Made by a program: the position numbers and the translations under genes. Below the pieces are notes generated by a model that did not search any database, was not told the origin of the DNA, and saw nothing but the letters and a program-made list of their open reading frames with translations. DNA of 17,132 nt, taken from the NCBI GenBank assembly GCA_017631745.1, contig JAGBSR010000057.1, positions 1 through 17,132 of the forward strand. Reading direction: 5' to 3'. Shown piece by piece: positions 1 to 6,801 of the stretch (positions within the stretch are counted from its first letter, which is position 1; each line of letters opens with the position of its first letter). The DNA comes from Clostridia bacterium (lineage in GTDB: Bacteria; Bacillota; Clostridia; Oscillospirales; Acutalibacteraceae).

Positions 1-305
1 CCTGATGAAAAATAAGTTTCCATCAGCTCAGACCAACGCTTTTTCTCATCGTGTGAAACCTTGGCATAGCCATAGCCCGGAAGGTCAACCAGACGGCAAG
101 AGTCAAGCTTGAAAAAATTGATAGTTACGGTTTTACCCGGCATTGAGCTGACTCGTGCAAGAGACTTTCTGTTCATAAGTCTGTTAAGAAGAGAGCTTTT
201 GCCTACATTTGATCTGCCAGAAAAAGCAACCTCAGGCATATCAGAGGGCATAAGCTGTTTAGCAACACCGAAAGATGTTTCAAACTGTGCATTATCAAAC
301 TTCAT
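1..305 (-). CDS. ysxC: Ribosome biogenesis GTP-binding protein YsxC/EngB (partial, N-terminal part)
   Basis: TRAFAC-class GTPase needed for late assembly of the large ribosomal subunit; cytoplasmic. The first 101 codons are present and the C-terminal half lies beyond the left edge. Reading from an ATG at 305 gives a protein starting MKFDNAQFETSF, with the G1/P-loop GRSNVGKS (residues 30-37), a G2 threonine region PGKT (56-59) followed by INFF, and the G3 motif DLPGYGYA (74-81); this DLPGYGYA block is typical of EngB. The start lies inside the end of lon (11-base overlap with the lon stop at 295-297), and an AAGGAG Shine-Dalgarno sits within the last lon codons, so the two genes are translationally coupled. 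The lon-ysxC order is the one known from Bacillus and many Clostridia. Identification is firm; only the missing C terminus limits it. Confidence 0.93.
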   Translation of the reverse strand, partial: MKFDNAQFETSFGVAKQLMPSDMPEVAFSGRSNVGKSSLLNRLMNRKSLARVSSMPGKTVTINFFKLDSCRLVDLPGYGYAKVSHDEKKRWSELMETYFSS

Positions 306-2724
306 TTCGCTTTCTCCTTCCGTTCTGTACCGGCGGCTGAACTGAGCCTCTCGGTGAAAATGTAACTGTTGATTTTGCTGATACATCAAAAACCTTTTGA
401 GATTTCAGTGCATTGGCAAAAACCTCCTGAGCCGATGTTACGGGAATAAACTGCAGGCTGTTTTTAACCTTATCGTCTATTTCCCACAGATCAGGCATAT
501 TTTCCTTGGGTATAATAACTTTCTTGGCACCTGATTTATACGCTGCCATACTCTTTTCTCTAAGACCGCCGATTCTCATAACTCTGCCCGTTAGGCTGAT
601 TTCACCTGTCATTGTGACATGTCTGTCAACCTTGAAATTGCCGAGAGCCGAGAGAATTGCTGTAGCCATGGTAACACCTGCAGATGGACCGTCTTTAGGT
701 ATAGCACCCTCAGGAGCGTGGATGTGAATATCTTTTTCACTCCAGACCTTACTATCAATGCCGTATTTCTCACCGATGCTTCTTACAAAGCTATGTGCTG
801 TTTTAGCAGATTCCTTCATTACATCGCCGAGAGAGCCCGTAAGCTCAAGCTTACCAGTACCCGGCATAACTGCAACCTCAATTTGTGTTATACATCCGCC
901 TGCCGCAGAATCTGCAAGGCCGTTTACAACACCCACAAGATCTTCATTTTCGATAGTTTCGGGTATATATTTTTCAGGTCCGAGTATTTCTTTAATAAAC
1001 TCGGGTGTTACACTGATTCTCTTGCTTTCCTGTGTTTCAAGCTTAACAACACACTTGCGAAGAATTGAAGCAATGAGCTGTTCAAGACGGCGCACACCTG
1101 CTTCACGGGTGTAACCGTCAATAAGAAATCTTATGGATTTGTCACTGAAACGAACATGAGAGCCTGTAAGCTCATGCATTTTCATCTGTTTTTTAACAAG
1201 ATGATTTTTAGCGATCGACAATTTTTCTTCGGCAGTGTACCCGGGAAGCTCGATAATCTCCATACGGTCATATAAAGGTGCGGGAATAGCCGAAGCATCG
1301 TTTGCAGTTGTGATGAAAAGCACCTTGCTCAGATCAACAGGAAACTCAAGATAGTTATCTCTGAAAGAGTTATTCTGCTCAGGGTCAAGAACTTCAAGCA
1401 AAGCCGATGAGGGATCACCCTTATAGCTTGAGCCGAGCTTGTCAATTTCATCAAGTAAAACAATGGGATTCATCGTTTTTGCCTGAGTAAGAGCTGCTAT
1501 AATTCTGCCGGGCATTGAACCGATATAGGTCTTTCTGTGACCTCTGATTTCAGCCTCGTCACTGACACCTCCCAAAGCAAGTCGGGTGTATTTTCTGCCC
1601 ATAGTATCAGCCACTGAGCGGACAATTGAGGTTTTGCCGACACCTGGAGGGCCTACAAGGCAGATAATCTGACCCTTGATATTCTGAGTGCGGGCCTTTA
1701 CAGCAAGCATTTCAATAAATCTCTCTTTAACACTCTTCATACCGAAGTGGTCATCATCAAGCTTTTTCTGAGCCTTGATTAAATCATAATTATCCTCGGT
1801 ATATTCACCGAAGGGAATACCTAAAGCGATATCAAGATAAACTCTGACAACACTTGCATCAGCACTTCCTGACTGTAATTTTGAAAGCTTGGATGCTTCA
1901 TAGAGAAGCTTTTCCTTTACCTCGTCACTGCAATCAAGCCTGTTGATTTTTTCTTTATACTTTGCGACCTCTTCAAGAGGCTCCTCCTCTTCGCCGAGCT
2001 CAACAGAAATAGCTCTCATTTTTTCGCGAAGATAATATTCCTTCTGATTTTTATCCATCTGAGCTTCGGTACGCTTCTCAATTTCGATTTCATACTGAAG
2101 CACATCAAGCTCCTTGCTAAGAAGAAGATTAAGAGTCTCAAGGCGTCTTAAAACATTGAGCTCGTCAAGAATAAGCTGTCTGTCCTCGTATTTTGTGAGC
2201 ATAACATTTGCAACCTCGTTGCAAAGCTCATCGGGATTTTCTATTGAAAAAATTCTGCTTGTATATTCTGAGGGCTCAGCTTCCGTCATACCGAGGTACT
2301 CGGCAAAACGGTCTTTTATGCGTCTTGTACCTGCGTCCAGAAGATTTGCATCTGCATCACCGTAATAAGGCTTAACCTCTTTTACATCGCAGATAAAACA
2401 ATCCGTGGCATCGATAACCTTTGTAATTACTGCGCGTCTTTCAGCTTCAACAATAACCTTATAGACACCGCTTTCTTTATCTTTTGTTATCTGCTTGATT
2501 GTTGCAACTACACCCGTTTTATAAAGGTCGGTAATTTCAGGGTCCTGAATATTGACATCTCTCTGAGTGACGAGGAAAAGCCTCTGATCGTCAAGCATTG
2601 CCATATCAACTGCCTTGACAGATTTCGGTCTTGCTACTTCAAAGTGAAATCTCAAAGACGGAAACACCGCTATACCACGCAAAGCGAGAGTGGGAATTGC
2701 TTTATATATTAAACTTGCTGACAT
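295..2724 (-). CDS. lon: ATP-dependent Lon protease (LonA type)
   Basis: Cytoplasmic homo-oligomeric AAA+ serine protease that unfolds and degrades damaged and short-lived regulatory proteins. With the start used here (809 residues) the order is: N-terminal LON substrate-binding domain (about 10-200, opening with PTLALRGIAVFPS), a charged coiled-coil region containing REKMRAI, AAA+ domain with Walker A GPPGVGKT (358-365) and Walker B LLDEID (D425), then the S16 protease domain with catalytic Ser681 in DGPSAG and Lys724 in GLREK. The 43-residue Ser-Lys spacing equals that of E. coli Lon. Length is slightly above the usual 775-785 because of a basic tail of about 30 residues. An upstream ATG at 2736 is in frame, but the AAAGGA motif overlaps it, so the ATG at 2724 is preferred. 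The gene has its own promoter and is followed by overlapping ysxC. Confidence 0.97.
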   Translation of the reverse strand: MSASLIYKAIPTLALRGIAVFPSLRFHFEVARPKSVKAVDMAMLDDQRLFLVTQRDVNIQDPEITDLYKTGVVATIKQITKDKESGVYKVIVEAERRAVITKVIDATDCFICDVKEVKPYYGDADANLLDAGTRRIKDRFAEYLGMTEAEPSEYTSRIFSIENPDELCNEVANVMLTKYEDRQLILDELNVLRRLETLNLLLSKELDVLQYEIEIEKRTEAQMDKNQKEYYLREKMRAISVELGEEEEPLEEVAKYKEKINRLDCSDEVKEKLLYEASKLSKLQSGSADASVVRVYLDIALGIPFGEYTEDNYDLIKAQKKLDDDHFGMKSVKERFIEMLAVKARTQNIKGQIICLVGPPGVGKTSIVRSVADTMGRKYTRLALGGVSDEAEIRGHRKTYIGSMPGRIIAALTQAKTMNPIVLLDEIDKLGSSYKGDPSSALLEVLDPEQNNSFRDNYLEFPVDLSKVLFITTANDASAIPAPLYDRMEIIELPGYTAEEKLSIAKNHLVKKQMKMHELTGSHVRFSDKSIRFLIDGYTREAGVRRLEQLIASILRKCVVKLETQESKRISVTPEFIKEILGPEKYIPETIENEDLVGVVNGLADSAAGGCITQIEVAVMPGTGKLELTGSLGDVMKESAKTAHSFVRSIGEKYGIDSKVWSEKDIHIHAPEGAIPKDGPSAGVTMATAILSALGNFKVDRHVTMTGEISLTGRVMRIGGLREKSMAAYKSGAKKVIIPKENMPDLWEIDDKVKNSLQFIPVTSAQEVFANALKSQKVFDVSAKSTVTFSPRGSVQPPVQNGRRKRNEV

Positions 2725-2759
2725 TAATTGATTCATCCTTTATTTTGTTAATTCTGATT

Positions 2760-2788
2760 ATTATACTACAATCGCTGTTTAAATTCAA
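2760..2788 (-). promoter_or_regulatory. SigA-type promoter of lon
   Basis: On the minus strand a -35 box TTGAAT (2783-2788) and a perfect -10 box TATAAT (2760-2765) are separated by exactly 17 bases, about 35 bases before the lon start. It lies in the 88-base gap after the metal transporter gene, so lon can be expressed independently of the upstream operon. I see no CIRCE or CtsR-like repeat next to it. Confidence 0.8.
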
Positions 2789-2812
2789 CTGTGATATTTA
2801 AAATATTGAACA

Positions 2813-4579
2813 TTAATTCAATGCTCTCTTCAGAGCCTCATAATTTCTCTTCATAAGAGATACATAGGTTTCACCTGCCTCAAAGTCCTCAGCAGATATT
2901 ACATGGCAGGAATATAATGTGCCGACAGCAGTATCTGCAGCCTCACTTATAGTAAAAGCTACTGAGCCTTTTGACAAATCCACCTTGAAAACTGTGCTTA
3001 TATTTTCATTTTTTACAGCATCGATAAGACGAGAAATTGTGGCAGGATTTGCCTCAGTCTGTGCAGAACAGCCCGGAAAGGCCGACTCGTAACCAAGTCC
3101 GTATCTTTCAGTGAAATACATAAGCGGAAAACGGTCACCGATGACAATTTTATTTTTTGCAGATGCTGAAATCATACTCACAAACGCAGCATCAAGCTTT
3201 CTGAGCTCGGTTAAATATTTTTCAGTAGTCTCGGCGTATACCTGAGCATTTTCATTATCTGTCTGCTGTAATGAAAAAGATATAGCTTCAACAATTTCCA
3301 CTGCATTCAATGGTGAAGTCCAGACATGCTCATCATATTCACCGTCTTCGTGATGATGCTCTTCTTCACTGTGGTTGTGTTCTTCCTCGTAAAGCTCAAC
3401 AACATCCATCATTTTAACTGTATTTATAGCCTCATCAAAGGAATCGAGAATACTGTCTACCCAGCTTTCGGATTCACCACCGCCGTAGACAAACAAATCG
3501 CACTGCTGAATTTTCATAATATCACCGGGAGTAGGCTCATAAGTGTGGCTTTCTTCACCGGGAGCAAGAAGCATAATCACCTCAGCGTTCTCCCCAGCTA
3601 TCTGTCTTGCAAAATCATAAGGTGCAAAGCTTGTGGCAACTATTGTAGTTTTATCTTTTTTGTATTCGTAGGTTTCTCCCTGCATCATAGCGAAGATAAA
3701 AAACGAAAGTGAAAGCACCGCAGTTACTGCAATGGCAAGGCACTTCAAGGAAATCTTAATGTTTGCGAGCTTAATATGTCTCACAAGTGAGAGTACACCG
3801 AGCAAAAAGATGTTTACACATACAACACTTGCACCAGTGGGAGCTTCATATTTAATTGATAAGATGAGACCTGAAAGAAAGCATAAAACAGAGATGACCG
3901 ATGAAAATGTTACAACTGATCTGAAGCTTTTGCAGAGTCTCATTGACGATACTGTCGGGAAAATTATAAGCGATGAAATAAGCAATGCACCCATCATTTT
4001 CATACCGATTACGATAGTTACAGCTGTCAGTGCTGCTATAAGCATATTATAAGCAGATGCTTTTGTACCCGTAGCTTTTGCAAAATTTTCATCAAAGGTA
4101 ACGGCAAAAATCTCACGGTAGAATATGATAAACAAGCCGATAACACAAAGGCTGAGCACCGAGCTGATTACAACATCGCCCTCACCCATAGTCAGAATAC
4201 TGCCGAACATATAGTTATAAATATCAACATTCATACCCGTTGTCATAGATGTAACCATAACGCCTACAGCGAGTGCACCTGTTGATATGAGTGCAATAGC
4301 AGCATCGCCTTTTATTTTGCCCTTTTCGCTCATACGAAGTAGCAGAAAAGCGGCAACTATCACAATAGGCAGTGCAAAATACAGCGGTGCAACACCTGCT
4401 GCGGCACCTATAGCCATAGCACCGAAGCCCACATGGGAAAGTCCGTCGCCGATCATTGAAAAGCGCTTGAGCACAAGGCTTACACCTAAAAGTGCACAGC
4501 AAAGAGAAATCAGCACACCGACAATAAGTGCTCTGCTGAGAAATTCCTGAGAAAACAAGAGGCTGATTGCATCAGTCAT
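2813..4579 (-). CDS. Zinc-type metal ABC transporter: permease (ZnuB-like) fused to substrate-binding domain (ZnuA-like)
   Basis: A 588-residue protein combining two parts that are normally separate. Residues 1-270 are an ABC-3 family permease (several hydrophobic segments; SLVLKRFSMIGDGLSHV near 35-50; GALLISSLIIFPT near 197-209). A further hydrophobic segment (about 280-299) leads directly into a cluster A-I metal-binding domain (312-588): His345 in HTYEPTP, a His/acid-rich loop (398-418, HNHSEEEHHH core), His418 in DEHVW, GDRFPLMYF (481-489) and FPGCSAQTEA (501-510). There is no lipobox cysteine, so the binding domain would be tethered outside the membrane by the extra helix. The start at 4579 is set by a strong ribosome site and overlaps the ATPase gene by 8 bases; an in-frame ATG at 4708 would add 43 residues inside the ATPase gene and is rejected. 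No internal start with a good ribosome site was seen at the junction. Zinc is inferred; manganese is possible. Confidence 0.9.
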   Translation of the reverse strand: MTDAISLLFSQEFLSRALIVGVLISLCCALLGVSLVLKRFSMIGDGLSHVGFGAMAIGAAAGVAPLYFALPIVIVAAFLLLRMSEKGKIKGDAAIALISTGALAVGVMVTSMTTGMNVDIYNYMFGSILTMGEGDVVISSVLSLCVIGLFIIFYREIFAVTFDENFAKATGTKASAYNMLIAALTAVTIVIGMKMMGALLISSLIIFPTVSSMRLCKSFRSVVTFSSVISVLCFLSGLILSIKYEAPTGASVVCVNIFLLGVLSLVRHIKLANIKISLKCLAIAVTAVLSLSFFIFAMMQGETYEYKKDKTTIVATSFAPYDFARQIAGENAEVIMLLAPGEESHTYEPTPGDIMKIQQCDLFVYGGGESESWVDSILDSFDEAINTVKMMDVVELYEEEHNHSEEEHHHEDGEYDEHVWTSPLNAVEIVEAISFSLQQTDNENAQVYAETTEKYLTELRKLDAAFVSMISASAKNKIVIGDRFPLMYFTERYGLGYESAFPGCSAQTEANPATISRLIDAVKNENISTVFKVDLSKGSVAFTISEAADTAVGTLYSCHVISAEDFEAGETYVSLMKRNYEALKRALN

Positions 4580-5282
4580 TATGCTCACCTCCCGAGAAAT
4601 ATTTATAAATATCGCTTTCCAGGTACTCTGCCGTTTCACCGAAAAAGCTGCCTTTATTTTTAAGATGAAGTATATGGGTAGCATTGTTGACAGCGGCAAA
4701 CAAATCATGTGAAACCATAATTACAGTAATGCCGTATTGCTTATTTATCTTTTTTAAAAGAGCATAAAATTCAGCAGTAACAACAGGGTCAAGTCCTGTT
4801 ACGGGCTCGTCGAGCAATATCATTTTATCTGCCGCACATAGAGCTCTTGCAAGAAGCACTCTTTGCTGTTGACCGCCGGAAAGCTCACGGTAGCATTTAT
4901 TTTTCAGTGGCAGAATATCGAGCTTTTCCATATTTTCTGCCGCTAATTTTTTCTGCTGCTTTGAAAAGAAAATCCTGCCGCCCTTTCTACCGATACAACC
5001 CGACAGAACAACCTCATATACACTTGCTGGAAAATCCTTCTGTGCTGTTGTTTGCTGAGGCAGATAGCCGATATTTTTGCTTGTCACACCGTCACCGAAG
5101 TGAAGATGACCGCTTGCAGTCTCTTTCAGACCGAGAATTGATTTGATAAGTGTGCTTTTACCGCTGCCGTTTTCACCGACGATGCAGAGATAATCCCCCG
5201 CTTCAACATTGAAGCTGAGGTCTTCAACCACACTGGTATTTTCATATCTGAGATATACATTTTTACAACTGATATAAGACAT
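4572..5282 (-). CDS. znuC: Zinc-type metal ABC transporter ATP-binding protein (ZnuC-like)
   Basis: Cytoplasmic ATPase that powers the membrane protein encoded just downstream. In 236 residues all ABC motifs are present and in order: Walker A GENGSGKST (36-44), Q-loop glutamine in YLPQQ (73-77), signature LSGGQQQR (134-141), Walker B MILLDEP (154-160), D-loop GLD (163-165) and switch His192 in VSHD. The Q-loop region with DFPASVYEVVLSG is typical of the zinc/manganese (ZnuC/AdcC/MtsA) branch. Its ATG overlaps the stop of the upstream regulator (TAATG) and its last codons overlap the permease start, so the three genes are a translationally coupled operon. Metal specificity (Zn over Mn) is inferred from the Zur-like regulator and the His-rich binding domain. 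Confidence 0.93.
   Translation of the reverse strand: MSYISCKNVYLRYENTSVVEDLSFNVEAGDYLCIVGENGSGKSTLIKSILGLKETASGHLHFGDGVTSKNIGYLPQQTTAQKDFPASVYEVVLSGCIGRKGGRIFFSKQQKKLAAENMEKLDILPLKNKCYRELSGGQQQRVLLARALCAADKMILLDEPVTGLDPVVTAEFYALLKKINKQYGITVIMVSHDLFAAVNNATHILHLKNKGSFFGETAEYLESDIYKYFSGGEHND
4585..4593 (-). promoter_or_regulatory. Ribosome binding site deciding the start of the permease/binding-protein fusion
   Basis: On the minus strand GGGAGGTGA lies 5 bases before the ATG at 4579. It sits within the final codons of the ATPase gene and supports the 4579 start over the upstream in-frame ATG at 4708. Confidence 0.8.
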
Positions 5283-5701
5283 TACTTACCTGCTTTCTCA
5301 CTGCATTTACTGCAGACACCGTAAATGAGAGTCTTTGAATTGTCAATCTTAAACTGATGGTGATTTAATATGTGCTCGCCCACTGAGTGCATAAAATCAC
5401 AGCCAAGGTGCACGAGGCTTCCGCAATCGGTACACTTGAGATGCATATGGCAATCACATTTCATTTCCTTATCGAGAAGCTGATAGGCGGCGCACTTTTT
5501 ATTTTCATCAATAACCTTTCTCGCCTGCGAAGAGGAAACCAGAGCATCGAGAAATCTGTATAAGGTCGCCTTACCTACAGGTGTGCCAGACTCCTTAAGT
5601 GCATCGGAAATTTCATCACAGGTAAGAAGGACCTGCTGATTATTAAGCAGAAAATCGTATATAATCTGTTTTTGTTTAGTGTTGTATGTTATTCTTGACA
5701 T
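5282..5701 (-). CDS. Fur family transcriptional repressor, probably Zur-like
   Basis: Metal-sensing DNA-binding dimer of the Fur superfamily, 139 residues (usual 130-155). The N-terminal winged helix covers about 1-80, with the recognition-helix segment VGKATLYRFLDALV (42-55) matching the family pattern of TVYR-L. The C-terminal dimer/metal domain has two CxxC pairs, Cys90/Cys93 and Cys130/Cys133, which form the structural zinc site in Fur/Zur/PerR proteins, and a sensory-site cluster HMHLKC (85-90) with further His at 110, 114 and 115. It is the first gene of the operon, immediately before the ZnuC-like ATPase, which favours zinc sensing, but Fur or Mur cannot be excluded from sequence. The ATG at 5701 has GAGGTGG 4 bases upstream. 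A perfect palindrome overlapping its own -10 box suggests autorepression. Confidence 0.9.
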   Translation of the reverse strand: MSRITYNTKQKQIIYDFLLNNQQVLLTCDEISDALKESGTPVGKATLYRFLDALVSSSQARKVIDENKKCAAYQLLDKEMKCDCHMHLKCTDCGSLVHLGCDFMHSVGEHILNHHQFKIDNSKTLIYGVCSKCSEKAGK

Positions 5702-5712
5702 ATAGCCACCTC

Positions 5713-5741
5713 AATTTGAAATTGAATATCAATTTCAAATT
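5713..5741. promoter_or_regulatory. Perfect 13-3-13 palindrome, candidate operator for the Fur/Zur-like repressor
   Basis: The left arm AATTTGAAATTGA (5713-5725), spacer ATA, and right arm (5729-5741) form a perfect inverted repeat. It overlaps the last three bases of the repressor operon's -10 box and ends just before its ribosome site, where a bound dimer would block transcription. It resembles Fur-family boxes in being an A/T-rich, extended dyad, although it does not exactly match the Bacillus Fur, Zur or PerR consensus. The role is inferred from position. Confidence 0.75.
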
Positions 5742-5766
5742 ATACCTGAAATGAACATTTTGTCAA
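5739..5766 (-). promoter_or_regulatory. SigA-type promoter of the metal uptake operon
   Basis: On the minus strand a perfect -35 TTGACA (5761-5766) and perfect -10 TATAAT (5739-5744) are 16 bases apart, about 38 bases before the repressor start. The -10 box is partly covered by the palindrome at 5713-5741. Confidence 0.82.
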
Positions 5767-5784
5767 TATATTAAGCTCATCTCA

Positions 5785-5813
5785 TTGCAAATTAAGGCGG
5801 AATATGTTATTAT
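5785..5813 (+). promoter_or_regulatory. Probable SigA-type promoter of the mscS-CDF unit
   Basis: TTGCAA (5785-5790), 17 bases, then TATTAT (5808-5813), about 30 bases before the mscS start. Its -35 box lies about 20 bases from the -35 box of the divergent metal uptake promoter, so the two promoters are back to back. Confidence 0.6.
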
Positions 5814-5843
5814 AAGATGAATAATTTTAGGAGGAAGTAAACT

Positions 5844-6785
5844 ATGTCAGACAAACTCAGATTCTTTTTTCTCACCGTCGAAGAGCAGGCGCCCATCATT
5901 GACGACATTACAACGAGCAACCCTCTCCTTGACGAAAACGGTCAGTTCAATGATGTGCCGACAGCCTTTAATAACATTATTGAATATTTAGACAGCCTTC
6001 AGCTCGTCGAAAAATTTATGGAAAAACTCCCGACAATCATTATCGCTGTTTTACTTGTTGTGATCGGCTATTTCCTTTCAAGACTCGCTAGAAAGCTTGT
6101 TGTCAAAGCAATGAAGGCAAGAAAAGTTGACCCGTCAGTTTATAACTTCATCAAACGAATAGTATCAGTGGCTATTAACTTTGTTTTCATTATGAGCGCC
6201 GCATCAATGTTTATCAATGTCAGCTCTCTTTTGGCTGCTGTCGGTGCTGCCGGTGTTACAGCGGGTCTCGGTCTTCAGTCTACAGTTGCTCAGTTTGCAA
6301 GCGGTATTCAGATTCTTATGAATCACCCCTTCAAGACAGGCGATTTCGTTGAGCTTAACGGCGTATCGGGTTCAGTTGCAGATATCCGCTTTATGAACAC
6401 TGTAATCACCACACCCGATAACAAGAGAATCGTTATCCCTAACTCACACATTACAACAAACCACATCATCAACTACTCAGCTGAAAACAAGAGAAGAGTT
6501 GACTTCACATTCTCAATCAGCTACAGCGACAACATTGAAAAGGCAAAGGCTGTTATCAAGGAAGTTGCTCTTTCAAATGAAAACGTGCTTAAGGATCCTC
6601 TTCCCGAAGTGTATGTAGGCTCGCACGAGGCAAGCTCAATCAACCTCACTGCAAGAGTATGGTGCAAGGTTGACAAGTATTGGGATGTTTATTTTGCTAT
6701 GCAGGAGGCTGTCAAGATCGCCCTTGATAAAAACGGAATCTGCATTCCCTTCAATCAGCTTGATGTGCATATTATCAATAAATAA
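5844..6785 (+). CDS. mscS: MscS family small-conductance mechanosensitive channel
   Basis: Inner-membrane channel that opens under membrane tension and releases solutes during osmotic downshock. 313 residues (E. coli MscS 286), with three membrane segments at about 63-80, 103-122 and 127-155. The third is the pore-lining helix rich in Gly/Ala, AAVGAAGVTAGLGLQSTVAQ (131-150), followed by FASGIQILMNHPFKTGDFVEL, the start of the cytoplasmic beta domain, and PDNKRIVIPN (191-200) in the conserved block. The N-terminal 60 residues are longer than in E. coli and acidic. The start at 5844 follows AGGAGG at a 9-base distance. The CDF transporter follows after a 16-base gap, so the two are probably cotranscribed. 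Some members of this family are tuned to other stresses, and the substrate cannot be read here. Confidence 0.92.
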   Translation: MSDKLRFFFLTVEEQAPIIDDITTSNPLLDENGQFNDVPTAFNNIIEYLDSLQLVEKFMEKLPTIIIAVLLVVIGYFLSRLARKLVVKAMKARKVDPSVYNFIKRIVSVAINFVFIMSAASMFINVSSLLAAVGAAGVTAGLGLQSTVAQFASGIQILMNHPFKTGDFVELNGVSGSVADIRFMNTVITTPDNKRIVIPNSHITTNHIINYSAENKRRVDFTFSISYSDNIEKAKAVIKEVALSNENVLKDPLPEVYVGSHEASSINLTARVWCKVDKYWDVYFAMQEAVKIALDKNGICIPFNQLDVHIINK

Positions 6786-6801
6786 TCGGAGTTGAAAAAC
6801 C

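Noticed and set aside
619..1068. Plus-strand open frames within lon, and similar frames opposite other genes (for example 3326-3712, 7537-7992, 13220-13522)
   Set aside because: They lie antisense or out of frame to well-identified genes, show no recognisable motifs and have no ribosome sites; they are coding shadows.
2789..2812. Possible terminator after the metal transporter fusion
   Set aside because: Only a very short A/T-only dyad (ATATTT/AAATAT) with no U-tract; not supportable.
4580..4708. 43-residue extension of the permease fusion from the ATG at 4708
   Set aside because: It lies wholly inside the ATPase gene, has no family similarity, and the ATG at 4579 has a strong ribosome site.
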